Shown here piece by piece: positions 43,179 through 51,394 of a stretch of DNA of 64,000 nt. The position numbers and the translations under genes are program-made. Position 1 is the stretch's first letter, and each line of letters opens with the position of its first letter. The notes below the pieces were generated by a model. The model saw only the letters and a program-made list of their open reading frames with translations. It was not told where the DNA came from and did no database searches. Origin of the DNA: Rhizobium sp. N324 (GTDB lineage: Bacteria; Pseudomonadota; Alphaproteobacteria; Rhizobiales; Rhizobiaceae). The stretch lies in contig NZ_CP013635.1 of assembly GCF_001664485.1 (NCBI RefSeq), forward strand, positions 558,001 through 622,000. The letters run 5' to 3'.

Positions 43179-44222
43179 CTAGAACGTAAGCTGCACCTTA
43201 CAGGCGGCAGTGCGGTCGCCGGCAAGGGTGAAAGCGGCGGTCGCTTGTTCGAGCGGCAGGCTGTGGCTGATGATCGGCCGCACGTCGATCTGACGACTGG
43301 AGATCAACGCGACGGCGGTGGCGAATTCCTCGTGGAAGCGCTGCGTTCCGTGGATGTGAAGCTCCTTGCCGACGATTGCGTTGAGAGCGATCGGGATCTC
43401 TCCGGTGACGCCGACCTGCACGATCGTGCCGCGCGGCCGGATGGCGGCGATCGCGCTGCGGATCGCGGGTGCGGCGGCCGAGCATTCGAAGACGAGATCG
43501 AAATAGCCCTTCCCCGCCTCGAATTCGCCAAGCGCTGCCGCATCCCGGGCAACATTGATCGTGCGGCTGGCGCCCATCGCCTTGGCCCTCTCCAGCGCCG
43601 CATCCGCCAGATCGGTCACCACGATCTCGGCCGCACCGTGATAAGCGGCAACCGCAACCATCAGCGCGCCGATCGGCCCGGCGCCGGTGATGAGGACACG
43701 TTTGCCGGTGATAGCGCCGGCCCGTGATGCGGCGTGCAGGCAGACCGACAATGGCTCGCTGCAGGCCGCTTCGGCAGGCGTTGTCGCAGCCCCGACTTCG
43801 AAGCACTGCCTGGCCGGCACCACCAGCCATTCCCGGAACATGCCCTGTTCGTGCGGCAGGCGCATGGCGCTGCCCATGAAGCGCATCTCCAGGCAATGGA
43901 TCGGCATGCCTTTCTCACAATATTCGCAATGTCCGCAGGGCTGGCTCGGATTGACCGCTACCAGCGCGCCGGCTTTGAGATCGGCGCCCTCGCCCGCCTG
44001 GCTCACGCTTCCCGCGGCTTCGTGGCCCGGGATGATCGGCTCGCGAACCCTGACCGGGCCGAAGCCGCCATCCTGATAATAATGCAGATCTGAGCCGCAG
44101 ATGCCCGCGGCCGCCATTTTGAGCAGCACCTCGCCTGGGCCGAGAGCCGGAACGGTGTCGGTTTCGACCCTGAGATCGCCCTTCTGGTAGAGCCGTGCCA
44201 GACGTGTCCGCATCATGGCCAT
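43179..44222 (-). CDS. Zinc-dependent sugar-acid/polyol dehydrogenase (L-idonate 5-dehydrogenase-like)
   Basis: 347 residues of the medium-chain dehydrogenase family. The catalytic zinc ligands lie in GICGSDLHYYQDGGFG and GHEAAG. The structural zinc cluster is CGHCEYCEKGMPIHC, and the Rossmann motif is ITGAGPIGALMVA. The DGGFGPVRVREPIIPGHE segment resembles L-idonate 5-dehydrogenase. It is the last gene of the FadR-TRAP operon, starting one base past the DctM stop, so it probably oxidises the imported sugar acid. Confidence 0.85.
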   Translation of the reverse strand: MAMMRTRLARLYQKGDLRVETDTVPALGPGEVLLKMAAAGICGSDLHYYQDGGFGPVRVREPIIPGHEAAGSVSQAGEGADLKAGALVAVNPSQPCGHCEYCEKGMPIHCLEMRFMGSAMRLPHEQGMFREWLVVPARQCFEVGAATTPAEAACSEPLSVCLHAASRAGAITGKRVLITGAGPIGALMVAVAAYHGAAEIVVTDLADAALERAKAMGASRTINVARDAAALGEFEAGKGYFDLVFECSAAAPAIRSAIAAIRPRGTIVQVGVTGEIPIALNAIVGKELHIHGTQRFHEEFATAVALISSRQIDVRPIISHSLPLEQATAAFTLAGDRTAACKVQLTF

Positions 44223-44223
44223 C

Positions 44224-45630
44224 CTATCTCAACAATCCGAGCTGCTGCGGCAGCCAGAGCGAGACGGCGGGCACGAAAGTGATCAGGATCAGCGCCAGGA
44301 ACAGCGGCACAAGCCATGGCAGGATCGCCATGGTGGTGCGCTCGACCGAGAGTTTCGCGACCCTCGACAGCACGAAAAGCACCATGCCGAGCGGCGGATG
44401 CAGCAGGCCGATCATCAGGTTCAGCGTCATGATCAGTCCGAACTGAACCGGATCGATGCCGAACTTGGCGACGATCGGCAGCAGGATCGGCACGAGGATG
44501 GTGATCGCCGCGATCGTATCCAGGAAGCAGCCGACAAAAAGCATCAGGAGGTTCACCAGGATCAGGAACACCCATTTATTGTCGGTGATCGACAGGATCG
44601 CATCCGAAAGCAGCTGCGCCGCCTGACTGACCGTCAGCAGCCAGGCGAAGACCGAGGCCGCGGTGACGATGAAGAGAACCGATGCCGTCGTCTCGATCGT
44701 ATCGAAGCTGGCTTTGGCGAGTGTCGAAAAGGTCATGGTGCGGTAGCGCACCAGGCCGAGGAACAACGACCAGAGCACGGCGGCTACGGCGGCCTCCGTC
44801 GGCGTGAACCAGCCCATCGTCATGCCGCCGATCAGGATCACCGGGGTCATCAGCGCCATCACGGCGGAAAAGCCGAAATACCAGTCGAGCGCCAGAAGGG
44901 CGAGAAGTGCGATGCCGGCCGCGGCATTCATCGACATGCCGGCCTGCATCATCAGATAGATCGCCACGGGTACCAGCAGGACGACGACGATTTCCATGCC
45001 GGCCGACAGCAGCTGCCTGATATCGAAGGGCGCGTCGGAACCCCAGCGCTTCTTATAGGCGAAGGCGGCGACGGTGATCATCATCAACAGCGTCATGACG
45101 ACGCCAGGCAGGATGCCGGCCATGAACAGAGCGCCGATCGAAACATTCGCCATCATGCCGTAGATCACGAAGGGCAGCGACGGCGGGAAGATCGGGCCGA
45201 GCGTGGCAGACGCCGCCGTCACGCCGACGGCGGCCTCGACGGGATAGCCGTGATCCTTCATCGCCTTGATCTCGATCGTGCCGATGCCGGCGGCATCGGC
45301 AAGTGCGGTGCCGGACATCCCGGAGAAGATGACGGAGCCGATGATATTGACCTGCGCCAGCCCGCCCTTCATCCAGCCGACCAGCGCCACCGCGAAGGAA
45401 TAGATGCGGCCGGTCACACCCGCCGAGTTCATCAGATTGCCCGCCAGGATGAAGAAGGGAACGGCGAGCAGCGGAAAGCTTTCGACGCCGGCAATCATGC
45501 GCTGGGCGACGATGATATCGGGCGCCACGCCGTAAAGGACGATATACAGCACGGATGCGACGGCCATCGAAATGGCGACCGGCACCCCGATCAGCATCAG
45601 CACCAGAAACGAACCAAGAAGCAGCAGCAT
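44224..45630 (-). CDS. TRAP transporter large permease (DctM family)
   Basis: 468 residues with about 12 membrane segments. It is the channel subunit that imports an acid substrate with a sodium gradient. Motifs of the family: VPFFILAGNLMNSAGV, NIIGSVIFSGMSGTALADAAGIG, PPSLPFVIYG and WFTPTEAAVAA. It starts 4 bases after the small permease stop. The neighbours (binding protein, dehydrogenase) suggest a sugar acid such as a hexonate. Confidence 0.92.
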   Translation of the reverse strand: MLLLLGSFLVLMLIGVPVAISMAVASVLYIVLYGVAPDIIVAQRMIAGVESFPLLAVPFFILAGNLMNSAGVTGRIYSFAVALVGWMKGGLAQVNIIGSVIFSGMSGTALADAAGIGTIEIKAMKDHGYPVEAAVGVTAASATLGPIFPPSLPFVIYGMMANVSIGALFMAGILPGVVMTLLMMITVAAFAYKKRWGSDAPFDIRQLLSAGMEIVVVLLVPVAIYLMMQAGMSMNAAAGIALLALLALDWYFGFSAVMALMTPVILIGGMTMGWFTPTEAAVAAVLWSLFLGLVRYRTMTFSTLAKASFDTIETTASVLFIVTAASVFAWLLTVSQAAQLLSDAILSITDNKWVFLILVNLLMLFVGCFLDTIAAITILVPILLPIVAKFGIDPVQFGLIMTLNLMIGLLHPPLGMVLFVLSRVAKLSVERTTMAILPWLVPLFLALILITFVPAVSLWLPQQLGLLR

Positions 45631-45634
45631 CGGA

Positions 45635-46207
45635 TCAACCCTCGACAGTCTGGAATTCTTCCGGGCGCTCCAGGACGGAGTAGCCGCGGCGCATATTGGC
45701 GATGGAGACGATGACCGCGCGGATCAACATCAGCACGAAGGCGACGAGCACGGAGTAGAAGACGATGTTGCGCGGCAGCTCGACGGTGACCATCTGCTCG
45801 TCGGCGACGATGTCGACATAACGCCACATCAGATGGCAGCCATAGGCGAAGAAGCCGATGCGGACGATGTCGACGAAGGTCGCGAGCACTCGCGCCAGCC
45901 CTGCCGGCATATAGTGATAGAACACATCCACCTGAATATGCCGTGACATGCGCACGCACATGGCCGAGCCGAGAAAGACGACACCGATCAGGCAATTGAT
46001 CGCGATCTCCTCGGTCCAGGCATAACTGTCGTTCAGCACATAACGGGTGAAGAACTGCAGAAACACACAGCCCGCCATCAGCCAGAAGACGATCAGCGTG
46101 ATCCAGTCCTCGATGGCGTAATCCGCGACGTTGGCGGTCGGCGCGTGGCCTTCGAACTCGTGGCCGATTTCCTCGGCCGTGATTGGCGTGTGAATTTCTT
46201 GCGACAT
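45635..46207 (-). CDS. TRAP transporter small permease (DctQ family)
   Basis: 190 residues from the ATG at 46207 (the upstream in-frame extension is proline/arginine rich and unlikely). Four membrane segments, with the characteristic FFTRYVLNDSYAWTEEIAINCLIG and FLGSAMCVRMSRHIQVDVFYHYM blocks. It partners the large permease 4 bases downstream. A roughly 280-base spacer with a mosaic repeat separates it from the binding-protein gene. Confidence 0.9.
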   Translation of the reverse strand: MSQEIHTPITAEEIGHEFEGHAPTANVADYAIEDWITLIVFWLMAGCVFLQFFTRYVLNDSYAWTEEIAINCLIGVVFLGSAMCVRMSRHIQVDVFYHYMPAGLARVLATFVDIVRIGFFAYGCHLMWRYVDIVADEQMVTVELPRNIVFYSVLVAFVLMLIRAVIVSIANMRRGYSVLERPEEFQTVEG

Positions 46208-46295
46208 GATCGGCCTTGTTCCGGTTGGGGAAGGAGGGCGCGGCGCGTAGGCGCGACCTGAGTTTACTGACAAGCCTTGCTGCTTACTGGGCGTG

Positions 46296-46470
46296 GCCCC
46301 TCATCCGCCTGCCGGCACCGACCGGCGTCGAGCCACGGGTCTCGACCCGTCCTCCGGACCCCCGTAAACGGGCGAAGGGGATATGCGGCAACGTCTCCGT
46401 CCCCCGCCGACGTCTCGTGGGGCACGTCCCCTCTCCCCGTCAAAACGGGGAGAGGGTTAGGGTGAGGGGC
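46296..46470. repeat. Rhizobial mosaic palindromic intergenic element
   Basis: A 175-base block with terminal inverted copies GCCCCTCA and TGAGGGGC. Inside, CCCTCTCCCCGT (46429-46440) and ACGGGGAGAGGG (46445-46456) form a perfect 12-bp stem with a 4-base loop. The outer CCCCTCATCCGCCTGCCGG section is a sequence style I know from dispersed intergenic elements in Rhizobium genomes. It lies between dctP and dctQ of one operon and could weaken or process the transcript. Confidence 0.7.
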
Positions 46471-46489
46471 ATCTATCGCTGACGAGCTT

Positions 46490-47464
46490 TTACTGAATCG
46501 CCCGGATCGCTTCCCAATCGGCCTTCTCGTAGCCGAAGTCCTCGAACTTCACCTTTTCCATCACGCTCTTTTCGAAGTCCGATTTGTCGACTTCGGCAAC
46601 GTTCAGGCCCTTCTCCTTGAAGGTCGCAACCAGGCTGGCCTCCTTGCCGGCGATCGTCTTGCTGGTGCGCTCGGCCGCCTCCTGCATGACCTCGCCGAAG
46701 ATCTTCTTGTCCTCGTCGGACAGGCTCGCCCACCGCGTCTTCGAGATCACGGTGTTGAGGTGATCGACGATGTGGCCGGTCAGGATGATGTTCTTCTGGA
46801 CTTCGTAGAACTTCTTCGCCTCGATCGTCGTCAGCGGGTTTTCCTGCGCCTCGACGGTGCCGTTCTGCAGAGCGAGATAGACTTCGGCAAAGGCGATCGG
46901 CGTGGTGTTGGCGCCGCAGGCGCGCGGCATGGCGAGATAGGCCGGAACGTCAGGCACGCGGATCTTCAGGCCCTGCATATCGGCGCATTTGGCGATCGGC
47001 TTGTTCGAGGTCGTGTGGCGCGTGCCGTAATAGCTGACGGCGGCGATGTGGTTGCCGGTCTTGTCCTCATAGCCTTTGGCGAGGCGCTTGAAGACATCGC
47101 TCCTGGTGTAGGCGATCAGGTGATCGGGGCTGCGGAAAATATAGGGAAAGTAGGTGACGCCGATCGGCTTGTAGTCGCGTGCGGCAAAGCTCGATCCGGA
47201 GATGATGATGTCGACCGTGCCGAGTTTGAGACCCTGGTTGATATCGGCTTCCTTGCCGAGCTGCGAGGCCGGATAGACCTCGATCTTGTAGCGCCCGTCG
47301 GTGCGCTTGGCGATCTCTTCGGCGGCCCAGACAGAATCGGTGTGGAAGGGTTCCGAGGTCTCATAGACATGCGCCCATTTCAGTACCGTCTGGGCGTGCG
47401 CGACCGCCGTCGTCGCCATGATCGCGGCTGCGGTGCAAAGTATCGTTGCAAGTCTGCTCTTCAT
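46490..47464 (-). CDS. TRAP transporter periplasmic binding protein (DctP family)
   Basis: 324 residues. Signal peptide at about 1-24 (TAAAIMATTAVAHAQ, cleavage after AHA). The mature start VLKWAHVYETSEPFHTDSV, the block ADMQGLKIRVPDVPAYLAM with the substrate-clamping arginine, and ENPLTTIEAKKFYEVQKN are typical DctP features. It is transcribed after the FadR-type gene (23 bases apart) and before the permeases. Confidence 0.92.
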   Translation of the reverse strand: MKSRLATILCTAAAIMATTAVAHAQTVLKWAHVYETSEPFHTDSVWAAEEIAKRTDGRYKIEVYPASQLGKEADINQGLKLGTVDIIISGSSFAARDYKPIGVTYFPYIFRSPDHLIAYTRSDVFKRLAKGYEDKTGNHIAAVSYYGTRHTTSNKPIAKCADMQGLKIRVPDVPAYLAMPRACGANTTPIAFAEVYLALQNGTVEAQENPLTTIEAKKFYEVQKNIILTGHIVDHLNTVISKTRWASLSDEDKKIFGEVMQEAAERTSKTIAGKEASLVATFKEKGLNVAEVDKSDFEKSVMEKVKFEDFGYEKADWEAIRAIQ

Positions 47465-47487
47465 CGCTCTCTCCTCCCGAGCTCGGG

Positions 47488-48246
47488 TTAAATCTTGTCC
47501 ATTCCTTTCGCGGGCCGCCTATTGCGGCCACGCTCCTCCTCTCCCGAAAACTCCTCCCCGAAGCTTTCGGAAAACCGCTTCTGCGACAGTGTGAGATGGG
47601 CGCGCATCGCCGCCTTGGCGCCCGCGCCATCGCCGGCGGCGATCGCGTCGCGAATAGCGCGATGCTCGTCCACGGCGCTGCGCCATGTTCCCGGCCCCTC
47701 GAAGTGGCTGGCGAGCTTGGCGAAATAAGGCGTCATGCGCATGTCGAACATCTCGCCCGTCACCCGCATCAGCGTCGCATTGCCGACGATCGCGGCAATG
47801 CCGGTGTGAAAGGCGCGATCGGCGGCAAGCACCGTGCTCGCATCATTGACGCCGCCGCTCATGCGCATCAGCGCTTCGTCGAGCAGCGCGATGCCTTCCG
47901 GCTTGGCGCAGCCCGCCGCTTCCTCGGCAATGGCGCATTCAATGATGGCGCGCGCCTGCAACAGCTCGAAAGGCCCCTCCACCGGTTCTCGCTCGGCTCC
48001 CGCCGCAGCCGCGGCGTGCTGGCGCACCACGTAGATGCCGGATCCCATGCGGATATTGACGAGGCCTTCGACCTCCAGGACGATCAGCGCCTCGCGCACC
48101 GTCGGGCGCGACACCGACAGTTGCTCGGCCAGATCGCGCTCGGCCGGCAGCCGCTGGCCAACGGCAAGTTCGCCGCTCGATATCATCAAACGAATCTGGT
48201 CCGCCACCTGCCGATAGAGGCGGCGCGATTCCACAGGTGAAAACAT
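47488..48246 (-). CDS. GntR family regulator (FadR subfamily) of the TRAP operon
   Basis: 252 residues: winged helix at about 8-75 (GQRLPAERDLAEQLSVSRPTVREALIVLEVEGLV) and an FCD domain with metal-site histidines in DRAFHTGIA and DEHRAIRDAI. It is the first gene of the sugar-acid operon. A FadR-like site lies 44-60 bases before its start. It most likely represses the operon until the sugar acid or its product binds. Confidence 0.9.
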   Translation of the reverse strand: MFSPVESRRLYRQVADQIRLMISSGELAVGQRLPAERDLAEQLSVSRPTVREALIVLEVEGLVNIRMGSGIYVVRQHAAAAAGAEREPVEGPFELLQARAIIECAIAEEAAGCAKPEGIALLDEALMRMSGGVNDASTVLAADRAFHTGIAAIVGNATLMRVTGEMFDMRMTPYFAKLASHFEGPGTWRSAVDEHRAIRDAIAAGDGAGAKAAMRAHLTLSQKRFSESFGEEFSGEEERGRNRRPAKGMDKI

Positions 48247-48289
48247 TCTGGCCTCCCTGGCGGCTTCTCCTCAAGCGCGCATCTGGTCA

Positions 48290-48306
48290 ACTGGCCTGAC
48301 CAATCC
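48290..48306. promoter_or_regulatory. FadR-type operator AACTGGCCTGACCAATC
   Basis: It matches the FadR consensus AACTGGTCNGACCNGTT at 12 of the 15 defined positions and sits 44-60 bases upstream of the FadR-subfamily gene. It is probably the operon's operator; FadR-subfamily sites share the TGGNNNNACCA core. Confidence 0.65.
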
Positions 48307-48389
48307 CCAGAGTGATATCAGCTCACTGGTTGTGCGTCAATCCGCCGCATAAACGTTAAACGCGCTCTATCCCCTTCGCCAGAAACCGA

Positions 48390-48674
48390 TCAATGGCAAA
48401 TGATATCGGCTTCGGTCCGCAGACGCACCATTGTCGCCCGAAGCTGGAAGAGTTCCCGGATGATATCTTCCCAACAGTCGTCATCGGCTCCGGCGATCGA
48501 TATCATCGACGCGCGGATCGTATGAAGCAGACGAAGGAGGATCGGGCGTGGATCGGGCGCGCCGTCGCAGAGTTCCTGAAGTTCATCGACGATCTGTCTG
48601 AGGGCGATCTGCCGTTCCGGAAAGCTCAGACCGGAGGAACAGACCGAGATGGAGGCGCGCCGAGTTCTATCCAT
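48390..48674 (-). CDS. Small hypothetical protein (94 aa), second of a pair
   Basis: 94 residues, mainly helical (QIALRQIVDELQELCDGAP, then RPILLRLLHTIRASM and EDIIRELFQLRATMVRL). No signal or membrane segment. It overlaps the upstream small gene by 8 bases, which supports real coupled translation. Function and family unknown. Confidence 0.55.
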   Translation of the reverse strand: MDRTRRASISVCSSGLSFPERQIALRQIVDELQELCDGAPDPRPILLRLLHTIRASMISIAGADDDCWEDIIRELFQLRATMVRLRTEADIICH

Positions 48675-48939
48675 CCTGACACTTTGACTGGCCGGTTTTT
48701 ACGGCTGGACGCGAGGCCGTTTGCCCATCCAGGTGCATGTGGCGCATCAGGCCAGCGAGTTTATGCGGATTGCGAATGCCGCATTCGAACCAGGAGACGA
48801 GTTCCCGCGCAATATGCTGCGCCGCCGGACTGCCGATCCCGCATGATTTTTCCCGACACCACTGCGTAAGCACCGCATGCAACATGGTTATGTCTTCAGG
48901 CTGCAGCGCCGGCTTCGTAATTCCCGAATGCTGGGTCAT
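48667..48939 (-). CDS. Small hypothetical protein (90 aa), first of a pair
   Basis: 90 residues with a helical core (LQPEDITMLHAVLTQWCREK, IARELVSWFECGIRN) and a polar tail. The pattern of a short acidic lead, HxVLxxWCxEK and a final helix resembles small alphaproteobacterial proteins of unknown function that I have seen repeatedly in rhizobia. It overlaps the next gene by 8 bases. Confidence 0.6.
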   Translation of the reverse strand: MTQHSGITKPALQPEDITMLHAVLTQWCREKSCGIGSPAAQHIARELVSWFECGIRNPHKLAGLMRHMHLDGQTASRPAVKTGQSKCQDG

Positions 48940-49016
48940 CCGAGTTCCTCCCCCGTATGTAAGACGATCCTAATCTTCGGATTTTCGATTTCAACCGCGA
49001 GTACGAAAGCGTACCG

Positions 49017-49154
49017 ATGCCGGTTTCCGTTCGATCCTTCCGCCGAAATGGTGAGCAATACACCGTGCACGTGCGCGGCGGCTCCCGCCAAGAATATCCA
49101 CCGACGCGCCGTCGTGATCTGCGGCTTCAGCTGGGCATGGGCGAACTCAGCTAA
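49017..49154 (+). CDS. Possible very small protein (45 aa)
   Basis: An open frame from ATG 49017 to TAA 49154 encodes a basic, plausibly beta-rich peptide (VSVRSFRRNGEQYTVHVRGG). The frame stays open for 18 codons upstream and reads sensibly (IFDFNREYESVP), but there is no start codon there and a stop lies at 48960. It may be a small gene or a truncated one. No clear ribosome-binding site. Confidence 0.25.
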   Translation: MPVSVRSFRRNGEQYTVHVRGGSRQEYPPTRRRDLRLQLGMGELS

Positions 49155-49193
49155 AGAGCTTTGCGAACAGGCGGATCGGAGCCTGCCCGCAAC

Positions 49194-49973
49194 TCATATG
49201 CCGGCATACCATTCGTAGCCGCGATCCTCCCAGAAGCCGCCATTGCCGCCATAAAGTTGACCGAGATCGGCCACCGCTTCGATGCGCGTCAGATATTTCG
49301 CCTGCTTGTAACCGAGCTGCCGCTCGACCCTGAGCCTCAGCGGCGCTCCATGCGCCACTTCCAGGTCGCGGCCGTTCATCGAATAGGCAAGGATCGTCTG
49401 CGGATGAAGCGCATCGACCAGATCGATGCTCTCATAATACCAGCCGCTGCCATCCAGCGTCTTTTCGTATTCGTCGGCGCAATGAAATACGATATAACGC
49501 GCCTCGGGCTTCAGCCCGACCGATTGCAGCAGGGCGCCGAGCGGCAGGCCGGTCCATTTGCCGATCGCGCTCCAGCCTTCGACGCAGTCGTGGCGGGTGA
49601 TCTGGGTGCGCGACGGCATCGCCTTCAGCTGCGCCAGCGAGAACTGCGACGGCTTTTCGACGAGACCGCCGACATCCAGTCTCCAGGTCGAGAACTGCCG
49701 GCTGATCCAGTCGAGATATTGCGGGTTATCGGGCATGCTGGTGCCGTTGGAGCGAAAGACCGGGGAGAGGTCCGCCTCGCTGAATTCGCGGGCCAGCGCG
49801 TCATCACCGAGCAGCAAGCGCTGCGTCTTCATGCTGAAACCTTCGGCGATCTTCAGCACCGACTTCGTCCGCTCGCTCTCGACCAATGCGTCGCAGCCGC
49901 TCAATCCCAGCGCGGAGGCGGTGAGCGTCGAGCCGATCAGGAAGCGGCGGCGGGTGATCAGGCGGCTCATCAT
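49194..49973 (-). CDS. Tat-exported molybdopterin oxidoreductase (sulfite-oxidase fold)
   Basis: 259 residues. The N-terminus carries a twin-arginine signal (TRRRFLIGSTLTASALGLSG) whose core ends in LSGC, a possible lipobox. The Oxidored_molyb domain fills the rest, with the molybdenum-ligand cysteine in TRHDCVEGWSAIGKWTGLPL and GSGWYYESIDLVDALHPQTILAY. It should act in the periplasm with the cytochrome b561 encoded just upstream (4-base ATGA overlap), as in sulfoxide-reductase-like pairs. Likely a target of the divergent SigF-type sigma factor. Confidence 0.88.
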   Translation of the reverse strand: MMSRLITRRRFLIGSTLTASALGLSGCDALVESERTKSVLKIAEGFSMKTQRLLLGDDALAREFSEADLSPVFRSNGTSMPDNPQYLDWISRQFSTWRLDVGGLVEKPSQFSLAQLKAMPSRTQITRHDCVEGWSAIGKWTGLPLGALLQSVGLKPEARYIVFHCADEYEKTLDGSGWYYESIDLVDALHPQTILAYSMNGRDLEVAHGAPLRLRVERQLGYKQAKYLTRIEAVADLGQLYGGNGGFWEDRGYEWYAGI

Positions 49974-50809
49974 TCGTCTCCCTGTTCGATGGCGTAGTAG
50001 CCGGTGATCATCGAGCGCAGATTGTTGAAGACACCCGACAGGATCACCATCCCGACATGCACCACGACGAAGGCGACGAGCGAGAAGGCGGTGAGGAAAT
50101 GCAGGGTGCGGGCCGATTGCCTGCCGCCGAAGACATCGAGCAGCCAAGGCGCCACCGCATTGAAGCCCGGCGACATGGTGAGACCCGTCGCAACCATCAG
50201 CGGCAGCAGCAAAAAGATCACCGCAAGATAGGTCAGCTTCTGCAAAGTGTTGTAGTGGCGTGCCTCGGCTCCTTTCGGAAAACGCAGCCGGGCATGGTTG
50301 GCGACCTCGTGGCCGAGATGGGCGACCGTCAGCTCCTTGCCTTCAGGGGCGAGATCCCGGCGGAAATGCCGGCTGATCAGCCCATGGAGAAGATAGACGG
50401 AGCCGTTGAGAACGAAGAGCCAGGCGAAGAAGAAATGCCAGCGCCGGCCAGCCGATAGATCCTGGTAGCTTGGTAGCGTGAGCCAGCTTGGAAACCCCCT
50501 CGCTGTCGCCTCGCCGTCGACATTCGAAAGACCGAGCACGCCTGTCGTATCGAAGGTGAACGAACCGACATGCGTCAGCCCCTTCGCCCGGTCGCCGTCC
50601 TCGACGGCTTCCATGGCGATGAAGGACGGATCGTTGTCGGCGCCGTACTGGCCCCAATAAAGCGCCGGATGCGCATTGAATATCTGCAGACCACTGAACA
50701 GCAGCACGGTGAGGCAGAGCACATTCAGCCAATGCGACAGGCGCACGGCAAGGCTGTGGCGGTAGATAAGCGTGCGGCCGGTTTTCGTGCCGGCATCGAT
50801 CGTCGCCAT
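49970..50809 (-). CDS. Cytochrome b561-type membrane subunit
   Basis: 279 residues from the ATG at 50809 with GGAGAACG upstream. Four to five membrane helices carry the haem histidines: YRHSLAVRLSHWLN (two), LLHGLI, and TLHFLTAFSLVAFVVVHVGM. An extended loop with SFTFDTTGVLGLSNVDGE sits on the periplasmic side. It feeds electrons from the quinone pool to the molybdoenzyme whose start overlaps its stop. Confidence 0.87.
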   Translation of the reverse strand: MATIDAGTKTGRTLIYRHSLAVRLSHWLNVLCLTVLLFSGLQIFNAHPALYWGQYGADNDPSFIAMEAVEDGDRAKGLTHVGSFTFDTTGVLGLSNVDGEATARGFPSWLTLPSYQDLSAGRRWHFFFAWLFVLNGSVYLLHGLISRHFRRDLAPEGKELTVAHLGHEVANHARLRFPKGAEARHYNTLQKLTYLAVIFLLLPLMVATGLTMSPGFNAVAPWLLDVFGGRQSARTLHFLTAFSLVAFVVVHVGMVILSGVFNNLRSMITGYYAIEQGDE

Positions 50810-50871
50810 GATCGTTCTCCGAAAGTCAGACGTTTCGAAAAGAGGGGACGCGGCCGCAGCAACCAAAAGTG

Positions 50872-50915
50872 CTACAGCGTCCTTTGCGCGTCTAAAAAGA
50901 CGCGCGGCGCTGTAG
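50872..50915. repeat. Double-palindrome intergenic element
   Basis: Outer arms CTACAGCG (50872-50879) and CGCTGTAG (50908-50915) enclose inner arms GCGCGTCT (50886-50893) and AGACGCGC (50898-50905) with an AAAA loop. All arms are perfect. The sequence matches my memory of a dispersed rhizobial intergenic repeat. It lies between the MxKDx gene and the cytochrome gene and may act as an mRNA hairpin or attenuator. Confidence 0.7.
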
Positions 50916-50947
50916 AAAAGTTTCAGCGGCCGCGCAGATAGAAACGG

Positions 50948-51211
50948 CTATTTCATCGCGTCGCAGGCCTTCATCATGTCGGTCTTTTTCATCGCGTCCT
51001 TTTCCATGCCGGCCTTGTGCATGCAGTCGGTCTTGGTGCCTGATGTCTTCATGGCATCCTTCGACATGGCGCTGCTCTGCATCGTGTCCTTCTTCATCGT
51101 GTCCTTTTTCATCGTGTCGGACTTCATGGCGTCTTCAGCCGAAGCGGCGCCGGCGAGCGAAAGACCGACGATGAAGGTGCAGGCTGCAAGGCTGGAAAAA
51201 AGCTTGGTCAT
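50948..51211 (-). CDS. Secreted pentapeptide MxKDx-repeat protein
   Basis: 87 residues from the ATG at 51211, with GGGAGAG upstream. A signal peptide (SLAACTFIVGLSLAGAASA, cleavage near ASA) is followed by a Met/Lys/Asp-rich repeat, units such as DTMKK, DAMKK, DTMQS, and two cysteines near the end. This is the MxKDx-repeat family; members accompany sigma/anti-sigma pairs of the SigF-NrsF kind. Methionine-rich repeats may bind metal or soak up oxidants. A matching sigma promoter lies 61-90 bases upstream. Confidence 0.87.
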   Translation of the reverse strand: MTKLFSSLAACTFIVGLSLAGAASAEDAMKSDTMKKDTMKKDTMQSSAMSKDAMKTSGTKTDCMHKAGMEKDAMKKTDMMKACDAMK

Positions 51212-51271
51212 GGAACTCTCCCGAAATGGATTTTCGTGTCCGCCGGCGGCCTGCCGATGGCTCACATCCGA

Positions 51272-51301
51272 TTATTCGAGGGAGTGCCGGGATGCGTTAC
51301 A
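51272..51301 (-). promoter_or_regulatory. SigF-type promoter for the MxKDx/cytochrome/molybdoenzyme genes
   Basis: On the minus strand TGTAACG (51301-51295) is followed after 16 bases by CGAATAA (51278-51272). This matches the TGTAACC/CGAA-type consensus reported for SigF-class ECF promoters. It is correctly placed to drive the MxKDx gene. Confidence 0.75.
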
Positions 51302-51352
51302 GCTTCACGCGCATGTGATAGGACTGTGATACCGACATTGTTTTGATCTTCC

Positions 51353-51379
51353 TGTAACCGATTGGCCGTTTCTGCGAAT
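51353..51379 (+). promoter_or_regulatory. SigF-type promoter for sigF-nrsF
   Basis: TGTAACC (51353-51359) is followed after 15 bases by CGAAT (51375-51379), 16 bases before the sigma-factor ATG at 51395. It pairs with the promoter on the other strand and implies autoregulation. The spacer is one base shorter than in the other copy. Confidence 0.7.
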
Positions 51380-51394
51380 GAAGTCTTTGACAGC

